Assembly: GCF_000147875.1 (NCBI RefSeq)
Contig: NC_014507.1
Location: 2,046,001-2,110,000 of the forward strand
Source of the DNA: Methanolacinia petrolearia DSM 11571
GTDB taxonomy: Archaea; Halobacteriota; Methanomicrobia; Methanomicrobiales; Methanomicrobiaceae
Reading direction: 5' to 3'
Length of the DNA: 64,000 nucleotides
Part shown: piece after piece, positions 7,246 through 15,886 of the stretch
How the letters are laid out: every line of letters starts with the position of its first letter
How positions within the stretch are numbered: the first letter of the stretch is position 1
The notes under the pieces: generated by a model
Seen by the model: only the letters and a program-made list of their open reading frames with translations
Told to the model about the DNA's origin: nothing
The model's database searches: none
Translations under genes and position numbers: made by a program

Positions 7246-8715
7246 ATGTCTCTTACACATTTTGTGAAGCAAGAACAAATAAAAGAATTTTTTGCTTCTG
7301 AATTTTGTGATCCGATAAAAATTGACAAGAAATTGTATAAATTTTCCAACAGGAAAATTATGGGTTTTTCAATACTTGTCAATGATGGAAAAGTGGAGTA
7401 TATTTGTGACAGTGATGGAAGAGAAAAATCTATTTCAGCATTTGAAGATTTAATTGAGTTTTTAACAAATTACAAATATTTAAGCCACTTATGCTGTTTT
7501 TACTGCTCCAATTCAGATTTTATATCGATTATCAATCATCTATCAAAAAAAGAGATTAATCATCTATTAAAGAAACATGAAATTGATTATTATAAATATA
7601 AACTTCAGTTTTATCCTAATAAACAGCTGATAATCAGAAAACCGAAGAATATCCATTACTTTTTTAATTTACACCCTTTTTTTAGGGAAGAATTAAAGGT
7701 TGCAATGGGAAGCAGTTTAGATTATGATATAATTAGAAAAAATCAAAATGACACGGAGTATTATAAAAAACAAGCAGTTTTAGTGAAAAAAATCGCAGAG
7801 TATTATACAGATGAAAAGAGCAATTTTCCTCAATTTAATTTAAAGGTTACAAATGAACCCCAAACGGATAATTATTTTGAAATAGGCACTGCATTCGACT
7901 ATCTGTTGAGATTTAAGATTGAAGCAGAAAATGAAAACGTTATTACTCAACCCTGGGTTGCTTATAATTCACTTTATGATTTAAATTCTGAAGAAGATCT
8001 AAAAGAAAAGGAAAGAATCGAAAAACGCTTAGCAAAAGTTGAGAAGGTATATCGCTCTTTTCTGAAAAAAAAGATTGTTACAGAGAAATTGATTAAATGC
8101 TCTTTAGATCTTACTAAACTTGATTCAATTTATAGAGCTGGATATACATATGAAGAACTTGATTTTAAAATAGATTCTAAGGATATTGAAGATCTTGATA
8201 ATCTAATCAGTGGAGTACCAGAAGGATTACTCAAAGACAATAGAATTTGCATTCTAAACCCAACATTTGGATTAGCATCCTATCTCATCAGGGGGGCAGA
8301 CGCGGATCTATACATTGATAACACTCTCATCGATATTAAAACAACAAAAAATCCTGATTTTTCTAAATCTCATTTTTATCAATTATTAGGATATGTCCTC
8401 CTTCATAATTTAGGCCAAAAATACATGAAAAATTGTATAAAACCTGAAATTCTTAGTTTTTTCAATGAAAACTTTGGTTCCTATGATATGCCAGAATCCA
8501 CCAAAATTTTTCTGAATGAAACAATTGAAAGAATTGGGATATACTTCTCACGTTCCAATTACCTATACACATTGGAACTTAAGGACATTGTAAATGAAGG
8601 CAAATTTAGTGATGAAGTAATGAATTGGTTTGAAAATGAATGTTATGAATATCTACAAGCACAACTCATGAACGAGGCTATAGACCTCTTTGACTTATTA
8701 GAGGAGCTGGAATGA
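7246..8715 (+). CDS. PD-(D/E)XK nuclease-family protein, AT-rich accessory gene
   Basis: The 489-residue protein has a C-terminal RecB-like nuclease signature. Acidic residues lie in GADADLYIDN (D352, D354), followed by L-I-D363-I-K365, the D-x-K core of PD-(D/E)XK enzymes, and then Q379-LLG-Y383, the QxxxY helix motif seen in RecB-family and Cas4-like nucleases. The N-terminal 200 residues are lysine- and aromatic-rich without a recognised domain. The gene is very AT-rich, starts after GGGGT, and stands between the ardC operon and the integrase gene. A DNA-processing or defence role for a mobile element is likely (inference); the substrate is unknown. Confidence 0.6.
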   Translation: MSLTHFVKQEQIKEFFASEFCDPIKIDKKLYKFSNRKIMGFSILVNDGKVEYICDSDGREKSISAFEDLIEFLTNYKYLSHLCCFYCSNSDFISIINHLSKKEINHLLKKHEIDYYKYKLQFYPNKQLIIRKPKNIHYFFNLHPFFREELKVAMGSSLDYDIIRKNQNDTEYYKKQAVLVKKIAEYYTDEKSNFPQFNLKVTNEPQTDNYFEIGTAFDYLLRFKIEAENENVITQPWVAYNSLYDLNSEEDLKEKERIEKRLAKVEKVYRSFLKKKIVTEKLIKCSLDLTKLDSIYRAGYTYEELDFKIDSKDIEDLDNLISGVPEGLLKDNRICILNPTFGLASYLIRGADADLYIDNTLIDIKTTKNPDFSKSHFYQLLGYVLLHNLGQKYMKNCIKPEILSFFNENFGSYDMPESTKIFLNETIERIGIYFSRSNYLYTLELKDIVNEGKFSDEVMNWFENECYEYLQAQLMNEAIDLFDLLEELE

Positions 8716-8744
8716 GAATATCCTCTACAAACTGATACAATATA

Positions 8745-9884
8745 TCAAGCAATCCCAAGATCCTTTTTCAGTTTTTCAAGAAGCATACTATAGTCGTCAC
8801 TCCCTTTTGCTTCATTTATTGACTCTTCAACATCGATTGCCCCTTCCTGGTTGAGCACCATCGAACAATTTGTACAATAGAGGGCCGAACTTGGATTACT
8901 TGTTTTACACCGGGGACAAATAACAGGCTCAAGAGTTTTTTCCTGTTTCTGATCCTCGTCAATGAGACCGGCGTTCTCAAGCATCTTCCTCTCGATATCG
9001 CCGCCCGACAAGTGAACATAAACCTCCGGCATATTGGAATTTTTCTCCCATCCGGCAAAGACACGGAGCTCCATCTCGGAAAGTCCACGCTTCCCGCCTT
9101 CGTTCTTCACAAGATCCGTTAATCTTGCATGACGGATGGCATGAGGATGAATCCTTTTGTGGACGTTCGCCCTTTGTGCTACTCTCTTCAGCATGTTCTG
9201 AATAGTATGATGATTGAGCCTTTTGTTCCCGTTCCCATATCTGGTGAATGTAGTGAATAAAGGTGCATCCGATCGATCTCTTAAGGGGTGTACATTAATC
9301 CATGCCTGGAGATCCGGAACAGAGGATATCAGCCTAAGCCTCCTCATCCCTGTCTTCCCCTTTACAATAACCACTGCGCCGTACCTGTCAAACTCTATGT
9401 GCCCGATATTAAGCGATACTATTTCTCCGATGCGGGCCCCGGTATCCCAAAGTAACATTATTATTGCCCGGTCCCTCTGCCGGTCGCAGGCATTCACGAG
9501 TTTTTCAATATCATATCTGGTTAGGAGCTGGTCGGTTGGAAGACTTGATCGGACACGCTTTATCTTTACATTTTCAAACAGTGCCTCTTCAGTTTCTTTT
9601 CCGACAAGCCATCTGAAGAATAGTTTGATCTCAAGGATCTCTCCGTTCACGGTAACCTGGCTGCACTCTTTTCTACGCTTGATAAAATAATTCTCAACAT
9701 CATCTTGAGTAACCTGCTTTGAATCCTTGAATCCGTTTGAGATAAGGAAATTGTAGTTCCTCCAGACCTTTGTCTGAATTGTCTGTTCAGATAACTGCTT
9801 TAATTCGAGATGCTTTACATAGCTTTCAAGATATTTTATATTGGCCTCGTCGATAGATGGCAGCTTTTCAAAGTATGAGTCCAT
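8745..9884 (-). CDS. Tyrosine recombinase/integrase with C-terminal zinc ribbon
   Basis: The 379-residue phage/XerCD-type site-specific recombinase has an N-terminal SAM-like DNA-binding domain (about residues 14-95) and a catalytic domain with Arg151 (GARIGEI), a lysine in the VKGKTG beta-hairpin, His248-x2-Arg251 (HAIRH), Trp279 (AGWEK) and nucleophile Tyr289 (PEVYVHLSG). A C-terminal zinc ribbon follows (C323, C326, C337, C340; CPRC and CTNC). It is transcribed away from a tRNA-Leu 3' fragment 59 bases upstream of its start, the usual position of an integrase next to its attachment site. It probably drove integration of the accessory region to its left. Confidence 0.9.
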   Translation of the reverse strand: MDSYFEKLPSIDEANIKYLESYVKHLELKQLSEQTIQTKVWRNYNFLISNGFKDSKQVTQDDVENYFIKRRKECSQVTVNGEILEIKLFFRWLVGKETEEALFENVKIKRVRSSLPTDQLLTRYDIEKLVNACDRQRDRAIIMLLWDTGARIGEIVSLNIGHIEFDRYGAVVIVKGKTGMRRLRLISSVPDLQAWINVHPLRDRSDAPLFTTFTRYGNGNKRLNHHTIQNMLKRVAQRANVHKRIHPHAIRHARLTDLVKNEGGKRGLSEMELRVFAGWEKNSNMPEVYVHLSGGDIERKMLENAGLIDEDQKQEKTLEPVICPRCKTSNPSSALYCTNCSMVLNQEGAIDVEESINEAKGSDDYSMLLEKLKKDLGIA

Positions 9885-9942
9885 TAGTTACACCTCCACG
9901 ACATGGGTTTTAAGTGAAACCTGTGCCAAGTGGATGTAAGAG

Positions 9943-9994
9943 ACTTAAGATCCAGTCATGTAGATGTTCGTGGGTTCGAATCCCATCCCTCGCA
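9943..9994 (+). other. tRNA-Leu(TAA) 3' half, probable attachment-site scar
   Basis: The sequence runs from the anticodon loop (CTTAAGA, anticodon TAA) through the variable arm and an intact T arm (GTGGG TTCGAAT CCCAT) to the acceptor 3' strand CCCTCGC plus A at 9994. The 5' bases do not supply the complementary acceptor strand GCGAGGG or the 5' anticodon stem, so this is not a functional tRNA. Archaeal tyrosine integrases commonly recombine in the 3' half of tRNA genes starting in the anticodon loop, leaving such a fragment at one end of the element. No second copy was seen in this window. Confidence 0.75.
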
Positions 9995-10015
9995 CTTTTA
10001 TTAAATATACAATTC

Positions 10016-10972
10016 TTACCACAGGACGATCAGGATACCAAATACTATTACCATGATAACATTTCTCAATATGATCGATAAAATCTGGATCTCTGCACCT
10101 GTCTTAGGCCCGAAGATAGCGGCATAAGATGAACCGTAAAACCTTATCCCCCTTGTAACACTGGTCAGGATATTTCCGGCGATAAGCGTGATGATTATCT
10201 CTTCGGATGTCAGCGTTCCTGATATCATCAGCCCGGAGGCAACACTCGCTCCTGCGATAAAAGATCCGAACTGTGCCGCAATTATAGCAAATCCTGCAGG
10301 AGGAATAGGGAAATAACTGCCCAGAGACTGGATATTGTCGGCAATTATATCGAAGACTCCCGTATTGATCAATGCAGCAACCAATACAAGTACAGGTATG
10401 CTGATCTTCAGGATATGAACAAGCGGTTCCACAGATGAATTAAGCGCCTTTTTTGCATGCTGACCAAGACTGAGTTTTACATTCTCCTCAACGTAACAGA
10501 TCTCGTAATCCCGCGGTTTCAGCAGAAATCTGCCGGAAACAACCAAAATAAAAGTTTTTATGAAACCGACAAGAGTCAGAATTAAAAAATATGCCAGCCC
10601 GGTTAATCCGAGAAGAGGAATATAAACCGGAAGAAGATATCGCCAGTGCATTACAATATTTGGAAAAGAATTCATCAGTGCTGCAAGAATCATTTCCTTA
10701 TGGCTGAGAATCCCTTCACGCTCGTATTTTACAAGCATCGCGTTGGCAGCTTTAGGAGAGACAAAAGCCATCATGAAAGATATCCCGCAGTCAGGGTGGA
10801 GATTGGCATAATCGGTTATCGGTCTTGAAAAGCGTGACAATTTATCCGTAATATTAAAAGAAATTATCAATTCGGCAATAAACACACCCACGGCCATCAT
10901 CGGAACAGAAGCCAGGATCAGGTCCAGGGAAAGAACCAGTGTATCGATAATAAATTGATAAATATCTATCAT
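10016..10972 (-). CDS. Nucleoside-recognition (GATE) domain membrane protein
   Basis: The 318-residue polytopic protein has about 8 hydrophobic segments. It resembles archaeal membrane proteins with the nucleoside recognition/GATE domain (for example the GISFMMAFVSPKAANAML segment and the late GAGASVASGLMISG-like region). Members are thought to transport small solutes, but substrates are unknown. It stands alone on the minus strand just right of the tRNA scar, so it probably marks the start of the original chromosome. The start at 10972 gives a plausible short N-terminus ahead of the first membrane helix. Confidence 0.6.
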   Translation of the reverse strand: MIDIYQFIIDTLVLSLDLILASVPMMAVGVFIAELIISFNITDKLSRFSRPITDYANLHPDCGISFMMAFVSPKAANAMLVKYEREGILSHKEMILAALMNSFPNIVMHWRYLLPVYIPLLGLTGLAYFLILTLVGFIKTFILVVSGRFLLKPRDYEICYVEENVKLSLGQHAKKALNSSVEPLVHILKISIPVLVLVAALINTGVFDIIADNIQSLGSYFPIPPAGFAIIAAQFGSFIAGASVASGLMISGTLTSEEIIITLIAGNILTSVTRGIRFYGSSYAAIFGPKTGAEIQILSIILRNVIMVIVFGILIVLW

Positions 10973-11131
10973 CTGAAAAAAAACCTCGACAAATACCGGA
11001 AGCTAACATATGTATAAAAAATGCTACTATTTTAGAGCTTTCATCTTACTTTATTTGCTAAAATAATAGTTATTTACACCAATTTAAATTAATCACCGAC
11101 TCGTCAGAACCTAAAAATTATTTACCAGAAA

Positions 11132-11154
11132 TTCCTGAATTTGTTAATTCAGAA
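11132..11154. promoter_or_regulatory. Near-palindrome upstream of SLC13 transporter gene
   Basis: TTCCTGAATT and TAATTCAGAA flank a TGT centre, giving an imperfect palindrome about 55 bases before the transporter start. A second imperfect inverted repeat (ACTATTTTAG and CTAAAATAATAGT) lies near 11021-11052. Either could be a regulator binding site; no regulator is identified. Confidence 0.3.
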
Positions 11155-11209
11155 CACCCAATATCTTTTTAATTCACCCCGCAATATTCACTAATACCGT
11201 GGTGAAAAC

Positions 11210-13000
11210 TTGACTCCCGAGATCCTCCTTGTGCTGGCAGTCCTTTTGGCAGCGATCATCCTCTTTGTCACCGGCAAATTCAGGAATGACATCAATGCTG
11301 TCATAATAATGCTGACCGTAGGCATTCTCGGCCTTGTCAGTCCGCTCGATACAATTTCCGGGTTCGGGAGCAACGCGGTCATCTCGATAATAGGAGTAAT
11401 GATCCTCGGCTACGGGATCGATCGCACCGGCATAATGGTCGTGATTGCACGAAAGATTATGGAAGTAGGGGAATCCAGTGAAAGGAAGATTACGACAGTA
11501 ATTTCATCCGTACTCGGACTGGTCTCCGCCTTCATGCAGGACCTCGGTTCGGTCGCACTATTTCTCCCTGCCGTCCTGAGAATATCCCGGAAGAGCAAAA
11601 TTCCCAAATCGCGGCTGATAATGCCCATGGGATTTGCGGCAATACTTGGGGGAACCCTTACGATGGTCGGGTCATCACCACTTATACTGTTAAACGACCT
11701 GCTTGAACAGGACGCCCTTGATCCGTTCGGGTTCTTTGCCGTAACCCCGATCGGTGCGGCACTCCTCCTTTCCGGGGTCCTGTACTTCATGCTGCTCGGC
11801 AGGTATGTTCTTCCATCAAAAGACGAAGCAAAGGAATCCCAGAGACCGCAGGAGGAACTGATAGAATCGTGGAACCTCTCCGGGAGCATGCACCACTACC
11901 GCGTCACGGAAGGATCGCGGTTAAACGGAATGAAAAGAGAGGAGGCAAACCTGAAAAAAGGTTACTCCCTATACCTCCTTGCGATCACGGAAGGCGATGA
12001 CGTAATCTACGGTCCGTGGAGGTACACCATCTTTTCCGCAGGAGAAATCCTGACACTTCTCGGAAGTTTTGAGGACGCAGAAAGATTTGCAAAAGATTTC
12101 GGCCTTAAAAGGCATGAAGATCAGCAGGGATTGACCGAAAAGATTGGAGAGGAAAATGCAGGATTTGCCGAGGTAATCCTGAAACCCCGCTCAAAACTAA
12201 TCGGCAAAACGATAAGGGAGATCGCATTCAGGAAAAATTACAGCCTCGAGATAATAATCCTGCTCAGCGAAAACAACCCTATAAGAGATGACTTTTCCGA
12301 CACCCCGTTAAAGACGGGGGACACCATCGTAGTATACGGTCCGTGGAACAGGATCGAGGCGATTGGGAAGGACCCGAACTTCGTCCTTTTAACACCTGTT
12401 GAAGAGAAAGAGATGAAAAAAGGGAAAGGTGCAGTTGCAATAGGATGTTTTGCCGGCGGAATACTGCTCTCGTTCGCAGGGCTCCCAATATCGGTGGGGC
12501 TCCTTACAGGTGCAATCGCAATGGTCCTTCTCGGTGTAATCGATATGGACGAGGCATATCATGCAGTAGACTGGAAGACCGTATTTCTGCTCGCAGGACT
12601 TATCCCACTCGGCCTCGCAATGGATCAGACAGGAACAGCTGCATACATTGCAGACATCATCATCCAGGTCGCAGGGCAGAGCCATCCCATCCTGCTCATG
12701 TTCGCAATTGCAATCCTTACAACATTCTTCACTCTCTTCATGTCGAATGCCGCCGCAACCGTTCTGCTTGTTCCACTCGTGATATTTATTGGAAGTTCTA
12801 CAGGACTCGATCCCCGGGGGCTTGCACTGCTCGTGGCAGTATGTGCATCCAATTCGTTCATTCTTCCGACTCACCAGGTAAATGCATTCCTCATGAACCG
12901 GGGCGGATACAGGAATTCGGACTACATAAAGGCAGGAGGGGGAATGACTTTCCTGTTCCTTGTCGTGGCCGTGGGAATGGTTTATATAATGTTTGCGTAA
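11210..13000 (+). CDS. SLC13/DASS-type anion transporter with two RCK-C (TrkA-C) domains
   Basis: The 596-residue membrane protein has two membrane halves (about residues 1-200 and 405-596) separated by two cytosolic TrkA-C domains (about 220-300 and 310-395, the latter with SKLIGKTIREIAF and DTIVVYGPW). This is the layout of sulfate/dicarboxylate-type SLC13 permeases regulated by ligand binding. The TTG at 11210 is preceded by GGTG and gives the expected short N-terminus. It lies 31 bases before an MBL-rhodanese gene and upstream of two YeeE/YedE genes, so the substrate may be sulfate, thiosulfate or another sulfur oxyanion (inference from context). Confidence 0.8.
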   Translation: MTPEILLVLAVLLAAIILFVTGKFRNDINAVIIMLTVGILGLVSPLDTISGFGSNAVISIIGVMILGYGIDRTGIMVVIARKIMEVGESSERKITTVISSVLGLVSAFMQDLGSVALFLPAVLRISRKSKIPKSRLIMPMGFAAILGGTLTMVGSSPLILLNDLLEQDALDPFGFFAVTPIGAALLLSGVLYFMLLGRYVLPSKDEAKESQRPQEELIESWNLSGSMHHYRVTEGSRLNGMKREEANLKKGYSLYLLAITEGDDVIYGPWRYTIFSAGEILTLLGSFEDAERFAKDFGLKRHEDQQGLTEKIGEENAGFAEVILKPRSKLIGKTIREIAFRKNYSLEIIILLSENNPIRDDFSDTPLKTGDTIVVYGPWNRIEAIGKDPNFVLLTPVEEKEMKKGKGAVAIGCFAGGILLSFAGLPISVGLLTGAIAMVLLGVIDMDEAYHAVDWKTVFLLAGLIPLGLAMDQTGTAAYIADIIIQVAGQSHPILLMFAIAILTTFFTLFMSNAAATVLLVPLVIFIGSSTGLDPRGLALLVAVCASNSFILPTHQVNAFLMNRGGYRNSDYIKAGGGMTFLFLVVAVGMVYIMFA

Positions 13001-13031
13001 TATCTGCAACTATTAGGAGGGCTTTGCATAT

Positions 13032-14399
13032 ATGCTTCTGAAACATTTCTATGTAGAAAAAATTGCCCACAGTTCTTATCTTATCGGCGGAAACAAGACC
13101 TGTGCGATAGTTGATCCTGCACGCGACGTCGGAAAGTACATCCATGCAGCGAAGGAAGAAGAGCTTGATATAACCCACATACTCGAAACGCATCTTCACG
13201 CCGATTTTATCTCGGGCCACATCGATCTTGCGGAGAAAACAGGTGCAGCAATATACGCTCCGAAGAACGGAAACTGCGAGTTTGAGCATGTCGCCGTTGG
13301 TGAGGGCTCCACGTTCTCAATAGAAAACATCGAATTTCATGTACTCGATACGCCCGGGCATACGCCCGACTGCCTCGTATATCTTGTAAACGATCTGTCG
13401 AGGGGAGACGAAACTGTGCTGGCATTCACAGGCGACACCCTGTTCGTCGGGGATGTAGGAAGACCCGACCTCTTCCCCGGTCGGGCGGAGGAGCTTGCCG
13501 GAAAACTCTACGACAATATAAACAACAAAATTGCAAAGATCACGGGAGACTGTATCGTCCTGCCTGCACACGGTGCAGGCTCCCTGTGCGGAAAGGCAAT
13601 AGGAACGATGAAATTATCGACAATAGGGTATGAACTGAAATACAACAGGGAGATCCTGATAAAAGACAAAAACGATTTCATAAGATCGCTTACCGTCGGA
13701 ATGCCCCCGGCGCCGGATCATTTCGGCAGGTGCAGCGAGATTAACAGAAAAGGGCCTGTCCCTGTTGAATCTCTCCCGGAGATCGTGCCGATGACGCCCG
13801 CCGAATTCAGGGAGAAGATGAACGATGGAAAGACCGTCGTCCTGAACACCTGCGATTATGCAGCATTCGGCGGCCACCACATCCCGGGAAGCTGGCACAT
13901 AGATATGAGCGGGAACTTATCGACATTTGCCGGCTGGGTCCTTCCCCCTGAAAAAGATGTCCTCCTTGTAACTGACAATCAACAGCAGGCGGAGGAGGCT
14001 GTAGTAATGCTCAGGAGAGTTGGGCTGGATCACGCCGTAGGGTACCTGGATGGGGGAACTCATGCCTGGGTTGCGGCAGGTTACGAGACCGGGCATGTAC
14101 CCCAGCTGTCCGCAAATGAAGTTCATGAAAAACTAAATGGAGGCGGGTACACTCTCCTTGACGTCAGAACAGAGGATGAATACAGGGAAAAACACGTCCC
14201 CGGCGCAGTAAATATACTTGCAATGGATCTCAGGACGAGATACAGGGAACTCGATACCGAAGGGCCTTTAATCGCAATGTGCCGGACCGGACGGCGGTCG
14301 AGCCTCGCATGCAGCATCTTAAAGCAGCATAATTTCAGGAATATCTGCAATGCATCAGGCGGAATTACCGGATACATTGCGGCAGGCTATCTTAAATGA
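13032..14399 (+). CDS. MBL-fold hydrolase with two rhodanese domains (persulfide-dioxygenase-like)
   Basis: The 455-residue protein has an N-terminal metallo-beta-lactamase domain with THLHADFISG (metal-binding HxHxDH-type motif), a later DTPGHTP histidine and LPAHGAG. It resembles ETHE1/persulfide dioxygenases and CstB-like sulfur transferases. Two rhodanese domains follow (about residues 255-350 and 360-455). The second has the active-site loop C-R-T-G-R-R-S; the first appears to lack a catalytic cysteine loop. It probably handles persulfide or thiosulfate sulfur together with the downstream YeeE/YedE importers. GAGG precedes the ATG; the next gene starts 10 bases downstream. Confidence 0.85.
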   Translation: MLLKHFYVEKIAHSSYLIGGNKTCAIVDPARDVGKYIHAAKEEELDITHILETHLHADFISGHIDLAEKTGAAIYAPKNGNCEFEHVAVGEGSTFSIENIEFHVLDTPGHTPDCLVYLVNDLSRGDETVLAFTGDTLFVGDVGRPDLFPGRAEELAGKLYDNINNKIAKITGDCIVLPAHGAGSLCGKAIGTMKLSTIGYELKYNREILIKDKNDFIRSLTVGMPPAPDHFGRCSEINRKGPVPVESLPEIVPMTPAEFREKMNDGKTVVLNTCDYAAFGGHHIPGSWHIDMSGNLSTFAGWVLPPEKDVLLVTDNQQQAEEAVVMLRRVGLDHAVGYLDGGTHAWVAAGYETGHVPQLSANEVHEKLNGGGYTLLDVRTEDEYREKHVPGAVNILAMDLRTRYRELDTEGPLIAMCRTGRRSSLACSILKQHNFRNICNASGGITGYIAAGYLK

Positions 14400-14408
14400 G
14401 GTGATAAC

Positions 14409-14906
14409 ATGGAATGGACACCATATATCGCAGGAATCGGCATAGGAATCCTGAGCTGGATTGCATTTCTGCTATCGGACAAGCCGCTCGGGTGCTCGAC
14501 AGCCTTCTCGAATACGAGCGGAATGATCGAGAGATTGTTCAGGGGCAAAAAAACAGAGGATAAGGAGTATTACCAAAAATACAAGCTGGGGATAGACTGG
14601 CAGTGGATGCTTGTCATCGGAATAATTATCGGTGTATTCATCACGTCGGTCCTCACGGGCGGGTTCGCAATCGAATGGGTTCCGGATACTTTCGCAGATA
14701 AATTCGGATATAATCCTGTATTGAGATGGATCTTCGCCATCGTCGGGGGAATCCTCATGGGCCTCGGGGCACGATGGGCTGGCGGGTGCACAAGCGGGCA
14801 CGGGATCAGCGGGGCATTGCAGCTTGCAATATCCAGCTGGATTGCCGTGATGATGTTCTTCATAGCAGGAATCGCCACTGCGATGCTGATATACGGAGTA
14901 TTGTGA
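14409..14906 (+). CDS. YeeE/YedE family membrane protein, half-length (first of pair)
   Basis: The 165-residue protein has about four membrane helices and conserved cysteine motifs GCSTAFSN near the N-terminus and GGCTSGHGISG near residue 120, typical of YeeE/YedE (TsuA-like) sulfur transporters that pass thiosulfate across the membrane. It is about half the length of TsuA and is followed directly by another half-length member, so the two may form one transporter. The ATG is preceded by GAGGTGAT, and it is co-transcribed with the MBL-rhodanese gene. Confidence 0.8.
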   Translation: MEWTPYIAGIGIGILSWIAFLLSDKPLGCSTAFSNTSGMIERLFRGKKTEDKEYYQKYKLGIDWQWMLVIGIIIGVFITSVLTGGFAIEWVPDTFADKFGYNPVLRWIFAIVGGILMGLGARWAGGCTSGHGISGALQLAISSWIAVMMFFIAGIATAMLIYGVL

Positions 14907-14916
14907 GGTTAAAAAA

Positions 14917-15474
14917 ATGCTGACGGAAACAAGGAAGAATAAAAGACTCCAGCTTTTCATAGGATTCATAATCGGATTGCTCTTCGGTCTCTTCCTCTAT
15001 ATAGGAGGAGTAACGGAATACAATGTAATAATAGGACAGCTTCTTCTGACAGACTTCACAGTCCTGAAAGTAATTATGACGGCCATCGTTGTCGGTATGC
15101 CTGGCATCTATATAATGAAAGGAAAAGGCCTTGTCAGTCTCCATGTCAGGAAAGGATCAGTAGGATCGACAGTCATCGGGGGACTGATATTCGGAATAGG
15201 GTTCGCCATCCTGGGATATTGCCCCGGAACGGTTGCAGGTGCAGCTGGCCATGGATCTATGGATGCACTTTTCGGCGGAATTGTTGGTATATTGATCGGG
15301 ACCTGGATCTTTGGATCGCTGTATCCCGCCCTGAATAAAAAAATACTCAACAGGGGAGAGTTCAGGCACATGACGATCCCTGAAAAATTCGGGGTGAACC
15401 CGTGGTTCGTTGTCATTCCGGCCGTGATCTTTATTGCACTGGTCCTCGCCAGCCTGGAGTATACAGGCTATTAA
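14917..15474 (+). CDS. YeeE/YedE family membrane protein, half-length (second of pair)
   Basis: The 185-residue membrane protein has the YeeE/YedE motif GYCPGTVAGAAGHGSMDA at about residues 103-120 and four or five helices. With the gene 10 bases upstream it makes the equivalent of one full-length YeeE/TsuA transporter. The cluster of transporter halves with a rhodanese-bearing hydrolase suggests import and processing of thiosulfate or a related sulfur compound (inference). The C-terminus ends in a hydrophobic segment followed by LEYTGY. Confidence 0.8.
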   Translation: MLTETRKNKRLQLFIGFIIGLLFGLFLYIGGVTEYNVIIGQLLLTDFTVLKVIMTAIVVGMPGIYIMKGKGLVSLHVRKGSVGSTVIGGLIFGIGFAILGYCPGTVAGAAGHGSMDALFGGIVGILIGTWIFGSLYPALNKKILNRGEFRHMTIPEKFGVNPWFVVIPAVIFIALVLASLEYTGY

Positions 15475-15553
15475 TATTAGTGTACCGTGTACATCGTGCT
15501 TCCGCCCGGCGGTACCAATAATAAATATTTATTACAACCTCCAATTGATTTTT

Positions 15554-15886
15554 ATGTCACTAGTGTGGTTCGAGGAACTGATTCACCTGCTGGTTCTGTT
15601 TTTTGAATTCGTCGGAGGATTGCTGATAATATACGGCGGAATAGTTGCTACCGCAAAGATTCTCCTGCTGGAAATTGCAAAAAAATCATATTCATACAAC
15701 AGGATCCGTCTTGAACTAACAGGAAAGATAGTATTCGGCCTGGAATTCCTGATTGCGGCTGACATTCTTGCAACTATAATATCTCCTTCACAGGAAGAAC
15801 TCATCATGCTTGCAGTAGTCGTAATCATAAGGACGATCCTCGGCTACTTCCTTGAAAAAGAGGCAAAAGAATTCCAGATTGAATAA
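15554..15886 (+). CDS. DUF1622 family membrane protein
   Basis: The 110-residue protein has three predicted helices and matches the general pattern of DUF1622 (N-terminal amphipathic segment, helix, EIAKKSYSYNRIRLELTGKI, then two more helices). Function is unknown. The ATG at 15554 is chosen over a longer upstream reading because the extra residues look unlike protein. No ribosome binding site is seen, but an AT-rich TATA-like stretch at about 15525-15538 suggests a leaderless mRNA. It follows the sulfur gene cluster but has its own promoter. Confidence 0.7.
   Translation: MSLVWFEELIHLLVLFFEFVGGLLIIYGGIVATAKILLLEIAKKSYSYNRIRLELTGKIVFGLEFLIAADILATIISPSQEELIMLAVVVIIRTILGYFLEKEAKEFQIE

Noticed and set aside
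9908-9994. A complete tRNA-Leu gene
   Set aside because: The 5' acceptor strand GCGAGGG and the 5' anticodon stem are absent, so only the 3' half is called, as a probable attachment-site scar.
12389-13041. Cysteine- or arginine-rich frames over the SLC13 transporter end
   Set aside because: They are out-of-phase shadows of the transporter coding region.
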